DNA of 64,000 nt, from contig DATJTI010000070.1 in the NCBI GenBank assembly GCA_035503615.1, forward strand, positions 1 through 64,000, read 5' to 3'. Source of the DNA: AP-15 sp035503615 (GTDB lineage: Bacteria > Pseudomonadota > Alphaproteobacteria > ATCC43930 > CGMCC-115725). This document shows, piece by piece, positions 25,318-32,902 of this stretch. The stretch's first letter is position 1, and every line of letters starts with the position of its first letter. Position numbers and translations under genes: made by a program. The notes below the pieces were generated by a model that made no database searches, was not told the DNA's origin, and saw only the letters and a list, made by a program, of their open reading frames with translations.

Positions 25318-26463
25318 ATGGCGCAGGAGGTCGCATTACCCTTGCGGCAGGAACCCTCGCGACGAGATCGAATGGCGGTCCGGACCGTCCCGGCCGGGAC
25401 CGACCTGGTCGAATGGTATTTCGAGCAGGGCTGGACCGACGGGCTGCCGGTGGTGCCGCCGACCACCGGGCGGGTCGACGAGTTTGTCGCGGCACTCGGT
25501 GGCGAGCCGGACTTCGTCGAATGCAAAGTGCCGCCGCGCCACGGTTCGCTGACCCGCGAGGTCTTGGCGATCAACATGGTGATGGCCGGCTGCAAGCCGG
25601 AATATGCGCCGGTGGTGCGCGCGGCGATGCTGGCGCTGACCCAAAAGGCGTTCAATCTGAACGGCGTGCAGGCGACGACCCACATGGCGGCACCGCTCTT
25701 GATCGTCAACGGCCCGGCTGCTGCCGCGATCGGCATGAATGGCGACTGCAACGCCTTCGGTTCGGGCAACCGCGCCAACGCGACGATCGGGCGGGCGTTG
25801 CGGCTGATCCTGCTCAATGTCGGCGGTGGCCGGCCGGGCGATCTCGACAAGAGCACGCTCGGCCATCCGGGCAAATACACCTATTGCGTCGCCGAGAACG
25901 AGCAGGCGAGTCCGTGGGCGCCCTACCATGTCGAAAAGGGCTTTGCCGCCGAGGATTCGACGGTGTTCGTGCTGGCCGCAGAGCCGCCGCACAGCGTCAC
26001 CAACCACGTCGCCAACGACGCTCGCGGCATCCTCGACAGCATCGCATCGGCGATGAGCACGATCGCCAACAACAATGCGGTGTCGAGCGGACATTGTGCG
26101 GTGATCATCGGCCCGGAGCACGCCCGAACCATCGGCGGGAACGGCTGGACCCGGCACGACGTCAAGAGCTACCTGCACATGAATTCGTACAATCTGTTCT
26201 CGGAAATCACCTTCAACGAGCGCTATGGCAGGATTTACAATCGCAACCTGCCGCGCTGGTATCGGCGCGACCAGGATTCGCGTATCCCGATCGTGCCCGA
26301 TCCCGATCATATCCACCTGTTTGTCATCGGCGGCGAGGCCGGCCGGTTCTCCGCCTTCATCCCCGGCTGGGGCCACATGTCCTCGCCGGTGTTGCGCGGC
26401 ATCGAGAGCCAAACCGGGCCGCAACGCGAGCCCGCCTGCGTCGACGGCACGTGCTATCTCTGA
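25318..26463 (+). CDS. Conserved protein of unknown function paired with a UGSC selenoprotein
   Basis: 381 residues from ATG 25318, chosen because GGAGGC lies seven bases upstream. No signal peptide or membrane helix. Notable segments: TDGLPVVPPTTGRVDEFVAAL (about residues 40-60), INMVMAGCKPEYAPVV, AIGMNGDCNAFGSGNRANATIG, LGHPGKYTYCVAENE, and a C-terminal tail PACVDGTCYL with two cysteines. The DGLPVVPPT stretch recurs, as I recall, in proteins encoded beside UGSC selenoproteins, but I know no assigned function. The next gene, 44 bases on, is the selenoprotein. Inference: the two form one redox system, with the selenoprotein's Sec-Gly-Ser-Cys as electron carrier. Confidence 0.7.
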   Translation: MAQEVALPLRQEPSRRDRMAVRTVPAGTDLVEWYFEQGWTDGLPVVPPTTGRVDEFVAALGGEPDFVECKVPPRHGSLTREVLAINMVMAGCKPEYAPVVRAAMLALTQKAFNLNGVQATTHMAAPLLIVNGPAAAAIGMNGDCNAFGSGNRANATIGRALRLILLNVGGGRPGDLDKSTLGHPGKYTYCVAENEQASPWAPYHVEKGFAAEDSTVFVLAAEPPHSVTNHVANDARGILDSIASAMSTIANNNAVSSGHCAVIIGPEHARTIGGNGWTRHDVKSYLHMNSYNLFSEITFNERYGRIYNRNLPRWYRRDQDSRIPIVPDPDHIHLFVIGGEAGRFSAFIPGWGHMSSPVLRGIESQTGPQREPACVDGTCYL

Positions 26464-26507
26464 GGAGTGGCTGTGAAGAGCTGGAACCGGAATAGAGGAG
26501 GAGAGGC

Positions 26508-27044
26508 GTGAGCGAATTGACCGTGTTCGACCCGCGCGGCGTGGTCACGGCAGAGCGGCGAGCGCTGGCGCCGCGCGTCGCCGATCTCGCCGGGCTGCGC
26601 CTCGGGGTCCTCGACAACACCAAATGGAACGCCAACCGGCTGCTGCGCAAGACGGTTGCCCGGTTCGCCGGACAAGCGACATTCGGCGCGGTCAACTACT
26701 ATCGCAAGGAGAGCTTCTCGAAAGACGCCGAGCCGGCGCTGATCACCGCGATTGCCGCCGACAACGACATCGTCCTGACCGCGATCGGGGATTGAGGCTC
26801 GTGCACGTCGTGCTGTATGCATGACGGCATCAGCCTCGAAATGCTCGGCCGTCCGACGGCGGTCATTGTCACCACCGAATTTCTGCACGAGGCCGTGATG
26901 CAGCGCGATGCCCTCGGCATGCCGGAGCTTGCACCGGTGGTCATCCAGCATCCTCTGAGCACCCTGACCGAGGCGGAAATCGACCGGCGCGCTGAGGAGG
27001 CGGTCGGGCAATGCATCGCCCGCTGGCTCGGGCTCGGGGACTAG
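26508..27044 (+). CDS. UGSC-family selenoprotein (in-frame TGA read as selenocysteine)
   Basis: 178 residues from GTG 26508, behind AGGAGGAGAGG. Codon 96 is TGA at 26793-26795. The codons before it read VLTAIGD and the codons after it GSCTSCCMHDGISLEMLG, and the frame stays open to 27044. Known: the UGSC family is a small thiol-redox-like selenoprotein family named for its Sec-Gly-Ser-Cys motif, and cysteine homologues have Cys at the Sec position. An N-terminal domain (LAGLRLGVLDNTKWNANRLL) and a C-terminal helical part (LTEAEIDRRAEEAVGQCIARWLG) flank the motif. A plain ORF call would stop at 26795 and either drop or mis-start the rest. A candidate SECIS hairpin follows the TGA. The organism would need SelA, SelB, SelC and SelD, none of which is in this window. 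Confidence 0.85.
26793..26837 (+). promoter_or_regulatory. Candidate bacterial SECIS element
   Basis: An upper stem GTCGTGC (26807-26813) pairs with GCATGAC (26819-26825), one G-U pair included, closing a five-base loop TGTAT that contains a G. An outer stem GAGGCT (26794-26799), starting inside the TGA, pairs with AGCCTC (26832-26837). The upper stem starts 11 bases after the TGA. Known: bacterial SECIS hairpins lie directly 3' of the UGA inside the coding region and present a loop G to SelB. Confidence 0.6.
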
Positions 27045-27317
27045 CGGCGCCGTCCCCGGCCTTTGCCGGCTTGGCAAGGTTGCGGCATCTTGCCTGGACG
27101 GGGCGAGATTGCGGCATCGGCACGGCCCTGGCGGTGAGGAGACCCGCGATTTCTTGTCGGCTCCGATGGCGTGTGCCGGCGGGTGGAGATGAGGCCGACA
27201 CTGTCGCTGGGCTGCGTACTGCAAGCCGCGCCACGAGACCGGATCGACCGCTGATTTGGGCCGGTTTACATTACCCTCGGCTCGGCATGCGCCGGCCCGT
27301 TTCGGGGAGAGCTTTCC

Positions 27318-27686
27318 GTGAGGACAGGACTTTTATCCCGCCTGTTTCGTCGCGCTCGCATGGATGCGCCGAGATCGATCGAGATTGTTGAGTTGGAGCG
27401 CCGTCTTGCTGCAGGCGATGCCTGCTTGCTTATCGATGTGCGCCAGCCTGAGGAATTCACGGCGCCGCCGGGGCATTTGCCGGGTGCCATCAACGTGCCC
27501 CTGGCCGACCTGCCGGAGCGGACCGGGGAACTGATCGCCTGCCGCAAACCGATCGTGTTGGTTTGCAAAACCGATCGCCGGTCTGCTCAAGCAGCGGCGG
27601 GGCTTCTCGCCGCCGGCTTGCGGGATGTTGTGGTGCTGCGTGGCGGAACCGACGGATGGCATCGGCAGGGCTTGGCACTCGAATAG
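27318..27686 (+). CDS. Rhodanese-like sulfurtransferase, single domain
   Basis: 122 residues from GTG 27318, preceded by GGGGAG. The fold is evident from LLIDVRQPEEF, GHLPGAINVPLADLPER and the active-site loop VCKTDRRSAQAAAGL, where Cys82 would carry the persulfide; the loop is CKTDRRS rather than the common CRSGxRS. Then GLRDVVVLRGGTDGWHRQG closes the domain. Known role: transfer of sulfane sulfur to thiophilic acceptors or protein persulfidation. It lies downstream of the UGSC gene on the same strand, 273 bases away, and is probably a separate unit. Confidence 0.88.
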   Translation: MRTGLLSRLFRRARMDAPRSIEIVELERRLAAGDACLLIDVRQPEEFTAPPGHLPGAINVPLADLPERTGELIACRKPIVLVCKTDRRSAQAAAGLLAAGLRDVVVLRGGTDGWHRQGLALE

Positions 27687-27914
27687 CCGGCGAGCGGCGC
27701 CCGACCGGCCACCCATTTTTCCAGCCGTTTTTGAGATGCGCCGAGGCAATCTGGTGCGCGAGCGGTTCGGGCTGCCTCGCCGAGGGCGGCTTTTGCCGCG
27801 GCGCCCGCGGATCGCCGCCCGACGGCAGCCATTCATTCGGCAAGCGCATCCATTCCTGGTCGGGATCGTCGGCACCCTGAAGCACTCCCATCAGAGTGCC
27901 GACGATATTCAGGC

Positions 27915-28688
27915 TTAGCGTGCGGCCGCTTTTGCCTTCATCTCCAGATTTTCAAACACGCCTTGATTGTAGGCGTCGTAAACCGCGGCGAGCGATTGAA
28001 CGCTGATGGTTGCACTTTGGGAATTCTGCACGCTGTCGGCATTGATCCATACCAGCTGCGTGCCGTTTCCCTGGAAATTCCAGGAAAGCGTTTGCCGATC
28101 CGCCGAGTTTATCGTGACCGCGTCCTTGCTGCTCGGGCCGGCATATTTGACGACGTTGCTTGGCTCGACCAGCTGATTGACGACATTGACGGTGGCGCTG
28201 GCTTCCTTGAACTGGACCGAGATGAACTGGTTGATGTTGCTTTGGATTTGCCCGGAATACCAATGGCTCTGCGGCACCGCATAAAACCGGGTGAAGGCGT
28301 GGAACGCATGGTTCTGGCCGTCGAGCGGCAACGCCACGTTTTCGATGCCGGAAGTGTTGACCGGCATCTTCACACTTCCGAGAAACGCCTGGACCTGGGT
28401 CCCCGAAGAGGTCTGACTGAGCGAGATGCTGACGGTGTTCGTGTCGTCACCCGATACGAAACACAGCGCTGCCAGACCTTGGTTCGCCGTGGTGCCCGGA
28501 ACGGTGACCAGCACTGGCGGCTGCGAATTGCTCCAGACGACATTGACCGGCGCGTTTGCGTCGTTGTTGGCAGAGTTATACAAAAAAATCGCATAAATCT
28601 GACCGGAATTGAGCCCGCCGGAACAGGTCGCAGTATCTCCCGGCCTGAGAGTGATCAGCTGACCGCCATTCCAATTGATCGCCGCCAT
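27915..28688 (-). CDS. Hypothetical beta-rich protein
   Basis: 257 residues from ATG 28688, chosen because AGGAGTCAGGAGAA stands just upstream. No signal peptide. The sequence is rich in Asn, Ser, Thr and Val with alternating hydrophobics (GQIYAIFLYNSANNDA, QFISVQFKEASATVNVV, QTLSWNFQGNGTQLVWINAD), suggesting an all-beta, perhaps lectin- or jelly-roll-like fold. I do not recognise a family. Its composition (few charged residues, lower GC) differs from its neighbours. The upstream region carries three AT-rich iterons shared with the divergent small gene at 29028. Possibly acquired. Confidence 0.65.
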   Translation of the reverse strand: MAAINWNGGQLITLRPGDTATCSGGLNSGQIYAIFLYNSANNDANAPVNVVWSNSQPPVLVTVPGTTANQGLAALCFVSGDDTNTVSISLSQTSSGTQVQAFLGSVKMPVNTSGIENVALPLDGQNHAFHAFTRFYAVPQSHWYSGQIQSNINQFISVQFKEASATVNVVNQLVEPSNVVKYAGPSSKDAVTINSADRQTLSWNFQGNGTQLVWINADSVQNSQSATISVQSLAAVYDAYNQGVFENLEMKAKAAAR

Positions 28689-29027
28689 TTCTCCTGACTC
28701 CTTTAGTTCGCGGAGGCGCATAACGAGCCTCGGCTCGGCAGATAATCCGTCATGCGTCAACAAAACGTTGAAATCGTGCTGTCGGTCACGATCAAAATAT
28801 TCTGCTCTGACGAGCGCCGGCGACGCCCGCCCGGTCGCGCGCCGGAAATTGGGCTCTTTGCCGGCACCAGCGCTCGACCACAAAATTCGGTCATTCCACA
28901 AAATTTTGGTCATTCCACAAAATTTCGGTCATTAAGGACGAAAATTGTGGGTTAATCGGCTTGGTTTTGCTCAAATGCGATCCGACAACAGCAAGCCGCC
29001 AACCGTTAACGATATCGGTCTCGGATC
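28689..29027. promoter_or_regulatory. Divergent promoter region with iterons
   Basis: 339 bases between two divergent genes, with no gene of their own. The right half is AT-rich and holds the direct repeats at 28878-28933. I cannot place a confident -35/-10 pair, but both genes must be transcribed from here. Confidence 0.5.
28878..28933. repeat. Three 18-19-bp direct repeats (iterons)
   Basis: Copies begin at 28878 (CCACAAAATTCGGTCATT), 28896 and 28915 (both with one extra T in the middle). A degenerate inverted copy follows, reading GGACGAAAATTGTGG at about 28935-28950. Direct spacing with an AT-rich core suggests binding sites for a regulator shared by the two flanking genes. Confidence 0.85.
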
Positions 29028-29234
29028 ATGCGATACGACGAAAAAACCAACTCGGACACCATACATAACCTTATGGTTGGGATGTTCGAAGCGGCGCGGA
29101 CCAATCGCATCTTCACAAACGGGTTCGCCACCCGGAGCGAGATGTACATCATGGCCGTCGAGGTGCCGCGCGACACGCGCTTCATTCACAACATGCCGGA
29201 GTGGCCCGACCCGCAAGAGCCGGTTGATCCCTGA
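29028..29234 (+). CDS. Small hypothetical protein
   Basis: 68 residues from ATG 29028. The product, MRYDEKTNSDTIHNLMVGMF at its start, has one amphipathic helix and a C-terminal segment FIHNMPEWPDPQEP. No membrane helix or known motif. It is divergent from the hypothetical gene at 28688 and shares its iteron region, so the two may be co-regulated. Confidence 0.5.
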   Translation: MRYDEKTNSDTIHNLMVGMFEAARTNRIFTNGFATRSEMYIMAVEVPRDTRFIHNMPEWPDPQEPVDP

Positions 29235-29253
29235 CGTCATCGACCGATCGCCA

Positions 29254-29298
29254 CCGACATCTCACCGGCCGAAATCTCACCGGCCGAATTCTCACTGG
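29254..29298. repeat. 15-bp tandem repeat, three copies plus a partial one
   Basis: Units starting CCGACATCTCACCGG begin at 29254, 29269 and 29284, each with small differences; a fourth start (CCGACATCGCG) follows at 29299. They lie 20 bases downstream of a stop codon. Confidence 0.85.
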
Positions 29299-29461
29299 CC
29301 GACATCGCGTTCCCTGCGCCAGCTTCCGAGCGCCGGCGACACGCTCGTCGCCACCCTCTTTGATCGGCTGGCGCGGTCGCTGACGGGTCTGCGGGTTTGC
29401 GGAATGCCGCCGCGGCTCGCCGCCGCCGTTGCGGTCGCGCGGTACCGTGATCCCGATCAAA

Positions 29462-29660
29462 CTATCGTCGTCGATCACCGCTCAGTTCGACCCCGAGCGT
29501 GCGTTTCAACGGGCGCGTCCCGAGTTCCTTGAACAATCCCTCCTCGCCGGGAGAATCCGTCGCCGCGCTACAGCCGTGCCGCAATTCTTCAATGATCTCG
29601 TCCCCTGGGCGTGCGTCGCGGAAACCGGTCGCCGGCAGGGTGAAGATTCGATCTTCGGCC
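29462..29660 (-). pseudogene. Possible IS256/mutator-type transposase fragment
   Basis: Read on the minus strand, this stretch gives DEIIEELRHG, then GEEGLFKELGTRPLKRTLGV and a stop at 29462. The pattern (DELIxxLL, then GExGLxKxLTKxLxERxLxAEL) recalls the N-terminal region of IS256-family transposases, decayed. There is no start codon with a ribosome site, no catalytic DDE region and no terminal inverted repeat. Alternatively it is chance open frame; I give it low weight. Confidence 0.35.
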
Positions 29661-29768
29661 GTATGCCGGCGCGCGATGTGCTAGGCTGCGGGGCCGCGTG
29701 TGCTTCGCCCCGCTTCGCCGGGGCGGCCGCGCGATCCGGTTGGGACCTCGGCGGCAAGACCCCAGATC

Positions 29769-31631
29769 ATGCGTGTGTTCCAGTTTTTCGAAAGCCTGCT
29801 CGAGCCGACGGCGCTGTCGCCGGAGAAGCCGCCGCCAGCCGGTCTCGCCGCGTTCTATTGGCACCATGCGCGGCAGGCGAGCGGCCTTGTCCTGGCGCTG
29901 TTTGCCGCGGGCTCCGTGGTCGCCATGCTCGACACGCTGATCCCGGTCTTTATCGGCCGCGTGGTGACGATGGTGTCGAGCCGCACTCCCGACATTCTCT
30001 ACACCGACTGGCCGCAACTCCTCGGCATGGCGGTGGTGCTGCTGCTGCTTCGCCCGTCCGCCCTGCTGCTGCAGAACCTGATCACCAACCAGGCGATCGC
30101 CGCCGGGCTCTCGAACATGGTGCGCTGGCAGAGCCATTGGCATGTCGTGCGCCAGAGCTGGACGTTCTTCCAGAACGATTTCGCCGGGCGCATCGCCAAC
30201 CGGGTCATGCAGGCCGGACCGGCGTTGCGCGAAAGCGTCGTCTCCGGCACCAACGCCGTCTGGTACATCCTCGTCTACGGCAGCGGTGCGGTAATCCTGA
30301 TGGGCCGCAACGACATCCGGCTGACCGTGCCGGTGCTGCTGTGGTTCGCCGGCTACGCGGTGCTGCTGCGCTTTTTCGTGCCGCGCCTGCGGGTCCGCTC
30401 GCGCCGCTCGTCGGAGACCCGCTCCAACCTCGTCGGCCGCGTCGTCGACAGCTATACCAACATCCAGACCGTCAAGCTGTTTGCCCGCTCACGCGACGAG
30501 GATGCCTTTGTTCGCTCTGCCGTCGACGAACAGACCGACGCGTTTCGCGCCCAGCTGCGGCTGACGACGCTGGTCGGCGTGCTGCTCGCTACGCTCAACG
30601 CCTCGATGGTGGTCGGAACGGCGGCGATCGCGGTCTGGCTGTGGAGCGACGGGCGCATCGCGATCGGGACCGTTGCGATGGCGCTGCCGCTGACCTGGCA
30701 GATTTCCAATATGGCCGGCTGGGTGGCGCAGAACGTCACGACGATTTTCGAGAATATCGGCGTGGTCCAGGACGGCATGCGTTCGATCGCGGTGCCGCGG
30801 CAGATGCCGGACCGCGCGGATGCCGTGCCGCTGCGCATCGATCGCGGGCAGGTCCGCTTCGAAAACGTGCGCTTCGGCTACGGCACCGAACGTGGTGTGC
30901 TGTATGGGATCGATCTCGCGATCGCGCCGGGCGAGCGGGTCGGCCTGGTCGGACCGTCAGGGGCTGGCAAGTCGACCTTGGTCAGTCTTTTGCTGCGTTT
31001 CTACGATCTCGAAGGCGGACGCATCCTGATCGATGGCCAGGATATCGCCAATGTCACGCAGGAGAGCCTGCGCGCGCATATCGCGATGGTGACCCAGGAT
31101 ACCTCGCTGCTGCATCGCTCGATCCGCGACAATATCCGCTACGGCCGGCCGCAGGCGAGCGAGTGGGAGGTGCGGCGCGCGGCGGCGCAGGCGCATGCGA
31201 TGGATTTTATCGAAGAGCTCGAGGACTGGAACGGCCGCCGCGGGCTCGACGCTCATGTCGGCGAGCGCGGGGTCAAATTGTCGGGCGGCCAGCGCCAGCG
31301 CATCGCACTCGCCCGGGTGATCCTGAAGGATGCGCCGATCCTGGTGCTCGACGAAGCCACCTCGTCGCTCGATTCGGAGGTCGAGGCCGCGATCCAGGAG
31401 CAGCTCGAAAGCCTGATGCGCGGGCGCACCGTCATCGCCATCGCCCACCGGCTGTCGACGATCGCCCGCCTCGATCGGCTGGTGGTCCTGGAGAAGGGAC
31501 GGATTGTCGAGGAGGGAACCCATTCCTCGCTGCTCGCCGCCGATGGCACCTATGCCCGGCTGTGGCGCCGGCAATCGGGCGGCTTTCTCGATCCGGTCGG
31601 TCCGGCCGGGCTCGAAGCCGCCGCCGAATGA
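29769..31631 (+). CDS. ABC transporter, fused membrane and ATPase domains
   Basis: 620 residues from ATG 29769. The exporter-type transmembrane domain spans about residues 1-330 with six hydrophobic segments. The nucleotide-binding domain starts at about 355 with VRFENVRFGYG and has Walker A GPSGAGKST, the signature LSGGQRQR, Walker B ILVLDEATSSLDSE and the switch His in AIAHRLS. Known: half-size type IV exporters of the MsbA/Atm1 class work as homodimers. No substrate-specific motif is visible. The stop codon TGA is included in an 18-bp tandem repeat. Confidence 0.93.
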   Translation: MRVFQFFESLLEPTALSPEKPPPAGLAAFYWHHARQASGLVLALFAAGSVVAMLDTLIPVFIGRVVTMVSSRTPDILYTDWPQLLGMAVVLLLLRPSALLLQNLITNQAIAAGLSNMVRWQSHWHVVRQSWTFFQNDFAGRIANRVMQAGPALRESVVSGTNAVWYILVYGSGAVILMGRNDIRLTVPVLLWFAGYAVLLRFFVPRLRVRSRRSSETRSNLVGRVVDSYTNIQTVKLFARSRDEDAFVRSAVDEQTDAFRAQLRLTTLVGVLLATLNASMVVGTAAIAVWLWSDGRIAIGTVAMALPLTWQISNMAGWVAQNVTTIFENIGVVQDGMRSIAVPRQMPDRADAVPLRIDRGQVRFENVRFGYGTERGVLYGIDLAIAPGERVGLVGPSGAGKSTLVSLLLRFYDLEGGRILIDGQDIANVTQESLRAHIAMVTQDTSLLHRSIRDNIRYGRPQASEWEVRRAAAQAHAMDFIEELEDWNGRRGLDAHVGERGVKLSGGQRQRIALARVILKDAPILVLDEATSSLDSEVEAAIQEQLESLMRGRTVIAIAHRLSTIARLDRLVVLEKGRIVEEGTHSSLLAADGTYARLWRRQSGGFLDPVGPAGLEAAAE

Positions 31632-31678
31632 TCGAGGGTCGGCGAATGATCGAGGGTCGGCGCATGATCCAGGGTCGC
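31626..31678. repeat. 18-bp tandem repeat across the ABC transporter stop codon
   Basis: The unit GAATGATCGAGGGTCGGC begins at 31626 and 31644, with a third variant from 31662. The first copy contains the ABC gene's stop codon (TGA at 31629-31631), so the gene end has been tandemly duplicated. Confidence 0.88.
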
Positions 31679-31755
31679 GGCGGCAAGGCCCCGCCATATC
31701 GCCGGGGGCGCTCAAAGCACCCGACCTTCGATTGGTGGGGTCGTGGTCTTGCATT

Positions 31756-31801
31756 ATTGATGGCGTCGTGAGAGCCGGATTGATGGCGTCATGAGAGCCG
31801 G
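31756..31801 (+). repeat. 23-bp direct duplication over the dsbB start, leaving a leader ORF
   Basis: Two 23-bp copies begin at 31756 and 31779 and differ at one base: the first has GTG where the second has the dsbB start codon ATG (31791). The GTG at 31768 opens an 8-residue frame (MRAGLMAS) ending with TGA at 31792-31794, overlapping the dsbB ATG. This could couple dsbB translation to the leader or be a harmless relic. Confidence 0.8.
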
Positions 31802-32306
31802 CGGCCGCGCCTTTGCGATCTTCGTCCTGCTGGCAAGTGCGGCGGTGCTCGGTGCGGCGCTATTGTCGCAATATTGGGGCGGGCTTGCGCCCTGCGAGCT
31901 GTGCCTGAAGGAACGTTGGCCGTGGGCGGTGGCGATCGTGATCGCGTTTGTCGTGGCCATGACCGGTACGCGCCGGGCGTTGCCGTGGGTGGCTTGGCTG
32001 CTCGCCCTGGTGTTCGCCGCGAGCAGCGCACTCGCCTTTTATCATGTCGGCGTCGAGCAGCACTGGTTCGCCGGCCCCAGCGCCTGCACCGCCGCGGCCG
32101 GCACACCGACGACGCTCGCGGAACTGAAGGCGCAGCTGCTTCACAAACAGCCGGTACGGTGCGACCAGCCGGCCTGGACATTGTGGGGCGTGTCGCTCGC
32201 CGGATGGAACCTCGCCGCCTCGCTGGTAATGACCGGGATCAGCCTGGCCGCAGCGACATCGCGGCGCAACAAGCGGTACCACCGCACGGGTCGGACGCTC
32301 GGGTGA
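31791..32306 (+). CDS. dsbB: Disulfide bond formation protein B
   Basis: 171 residues with four hydrophobic helices. The first periplasmic pair is in PCELCLKE (about residues 35-42) and the second pair is CTAAAG...VRCDQP (about 98-123). Known role: inner-membrane enzyme that reoxidises DsbA and passes the electrons to ubiquinone. The family Cys-x-x-Cys and the second periplasmic loop are intact. Its stop overlaps the coq7 start by one base. Coupling a quinone-reducing enzyme to a ubiquinone biosynthesis gene is functionally sensible. Confidence 0.9.
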   Translation: MRAGGRAFAIFVLLASAAVLGAALLSQYWGGLAPCELCLKERWPWAVAIVIAFVVAMTGTRRALPWVAWLLALVFAASSALAFYHVGVEQHWFAGPSACTAAAGTPTTLAELKAQLLHKQPVRCDQPAWTLWGVSLAGWNLAASLVMTGISLAAATSRRNKRYHRTGRTLG

Positions 32307-32854
32307 TGGAGCGGGTTCGGCATCGCCTGCCCGGCGACCCGTCGCCCGATCGCGAGATCGCCCGGATGCTGCGCGTCGATCATGCGGGCGAGTATGGTGC
32401 GACGCGCATCTATGCGGGCCAGCTCGCAATCGTCGGCACGGGGCACGCGGCCAGCGAGATCCGCCGGATGGTCGAGGCCGAGCGGCACCATCTCGCCCGG
32501 TTCGAAACCTTGCTGCGCGAACGGCGGGTACGGCCCACTCTGCTGCAGCCGCTATGGTCGGTCGCGGGCTGCCTGCTCGGCGCGGCCACGGCATTCCTCG
32601 GCGAGGCGGCGGCGATGGCCTGCACCGTCGCGGTCGAGGAGGTCATCGACGAGCACTACCGCGATCAGGCCGATCGCCTCGCAGATACGGACCCGGCGCT
32701 GCGCGAAACGATCCTCGCCTTCCGCGATGACGAATTGGCGCATCGCGCCACGGCATTGGCGATGGGAGCCGAGCAGGCGCCCGGCTATGAGCTTCTCAGC
32801 GCCATAGCCAAGACCGGCTCGCGCCTCGCGATCCGCCTCTCGACCCGCCTCTGA
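32306..32854 (+). CDS. coq7: Demethoxyubiquinone hydroxylase
   Basis: 182 residues. The di-iron ligand pattern of Coq7/UbiF-type carboxylate proteins is complete: MLRVDHAGEYGA (first Glu), MVEAERHHLARFE (Glu and His), AVEEVIDEHYRDQ, and DDELAHRATAL near the C-terminus. Known reaction: hydroxylation of 2-polyprenyl-3-methyl-6-methoxy-1,4-benzoquinol in ubiquinone synthesis, O2-dependent. Start at 32306 overlaps the dsbB stop (TGATG), so the two are translationally coupled. Confidence 0.93.
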   Translation: MERVRHRLPGDPSPDREIARMLRVDHAGEYGATRIYAGQLAIVGTGHAASEIRRMVEAERHHLARFETLLRERRVRPTLLQPLWSVAGCLLGAATAFLGEAAAMACTVAVEEVIDEHYRDQADRLADTDPALRETILAFRDDELAHRATALAMGAEQAPGYELLSAIAKTGSRLAIRLSTRL

Positions 32855-32902
32855 TCCGATCGCAGACCTGTTTTCCGCTGCTTCCGGGCGACGCCATCCC
32901 GC

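Larger units (their letters stand above)
29235..29768. other. Gene-poor region before the ABC exporter
   Basis: 534 bases with no intact gene. It contains the 15-bp tandem repeat at 29254-29298 and a possible transposase remnant on the minus strand at 29462-29660. The rest shows nothing recognisable. Confidence 0.55.

Noticed and set aside
26796..27044. Second, separate gene downstream of a 95-residue ORF
   Set aside because: The frame is continuous with the upstream one except for TGA, and the flanking residues form the UGSC motif, so recoding is more likely than two genes.
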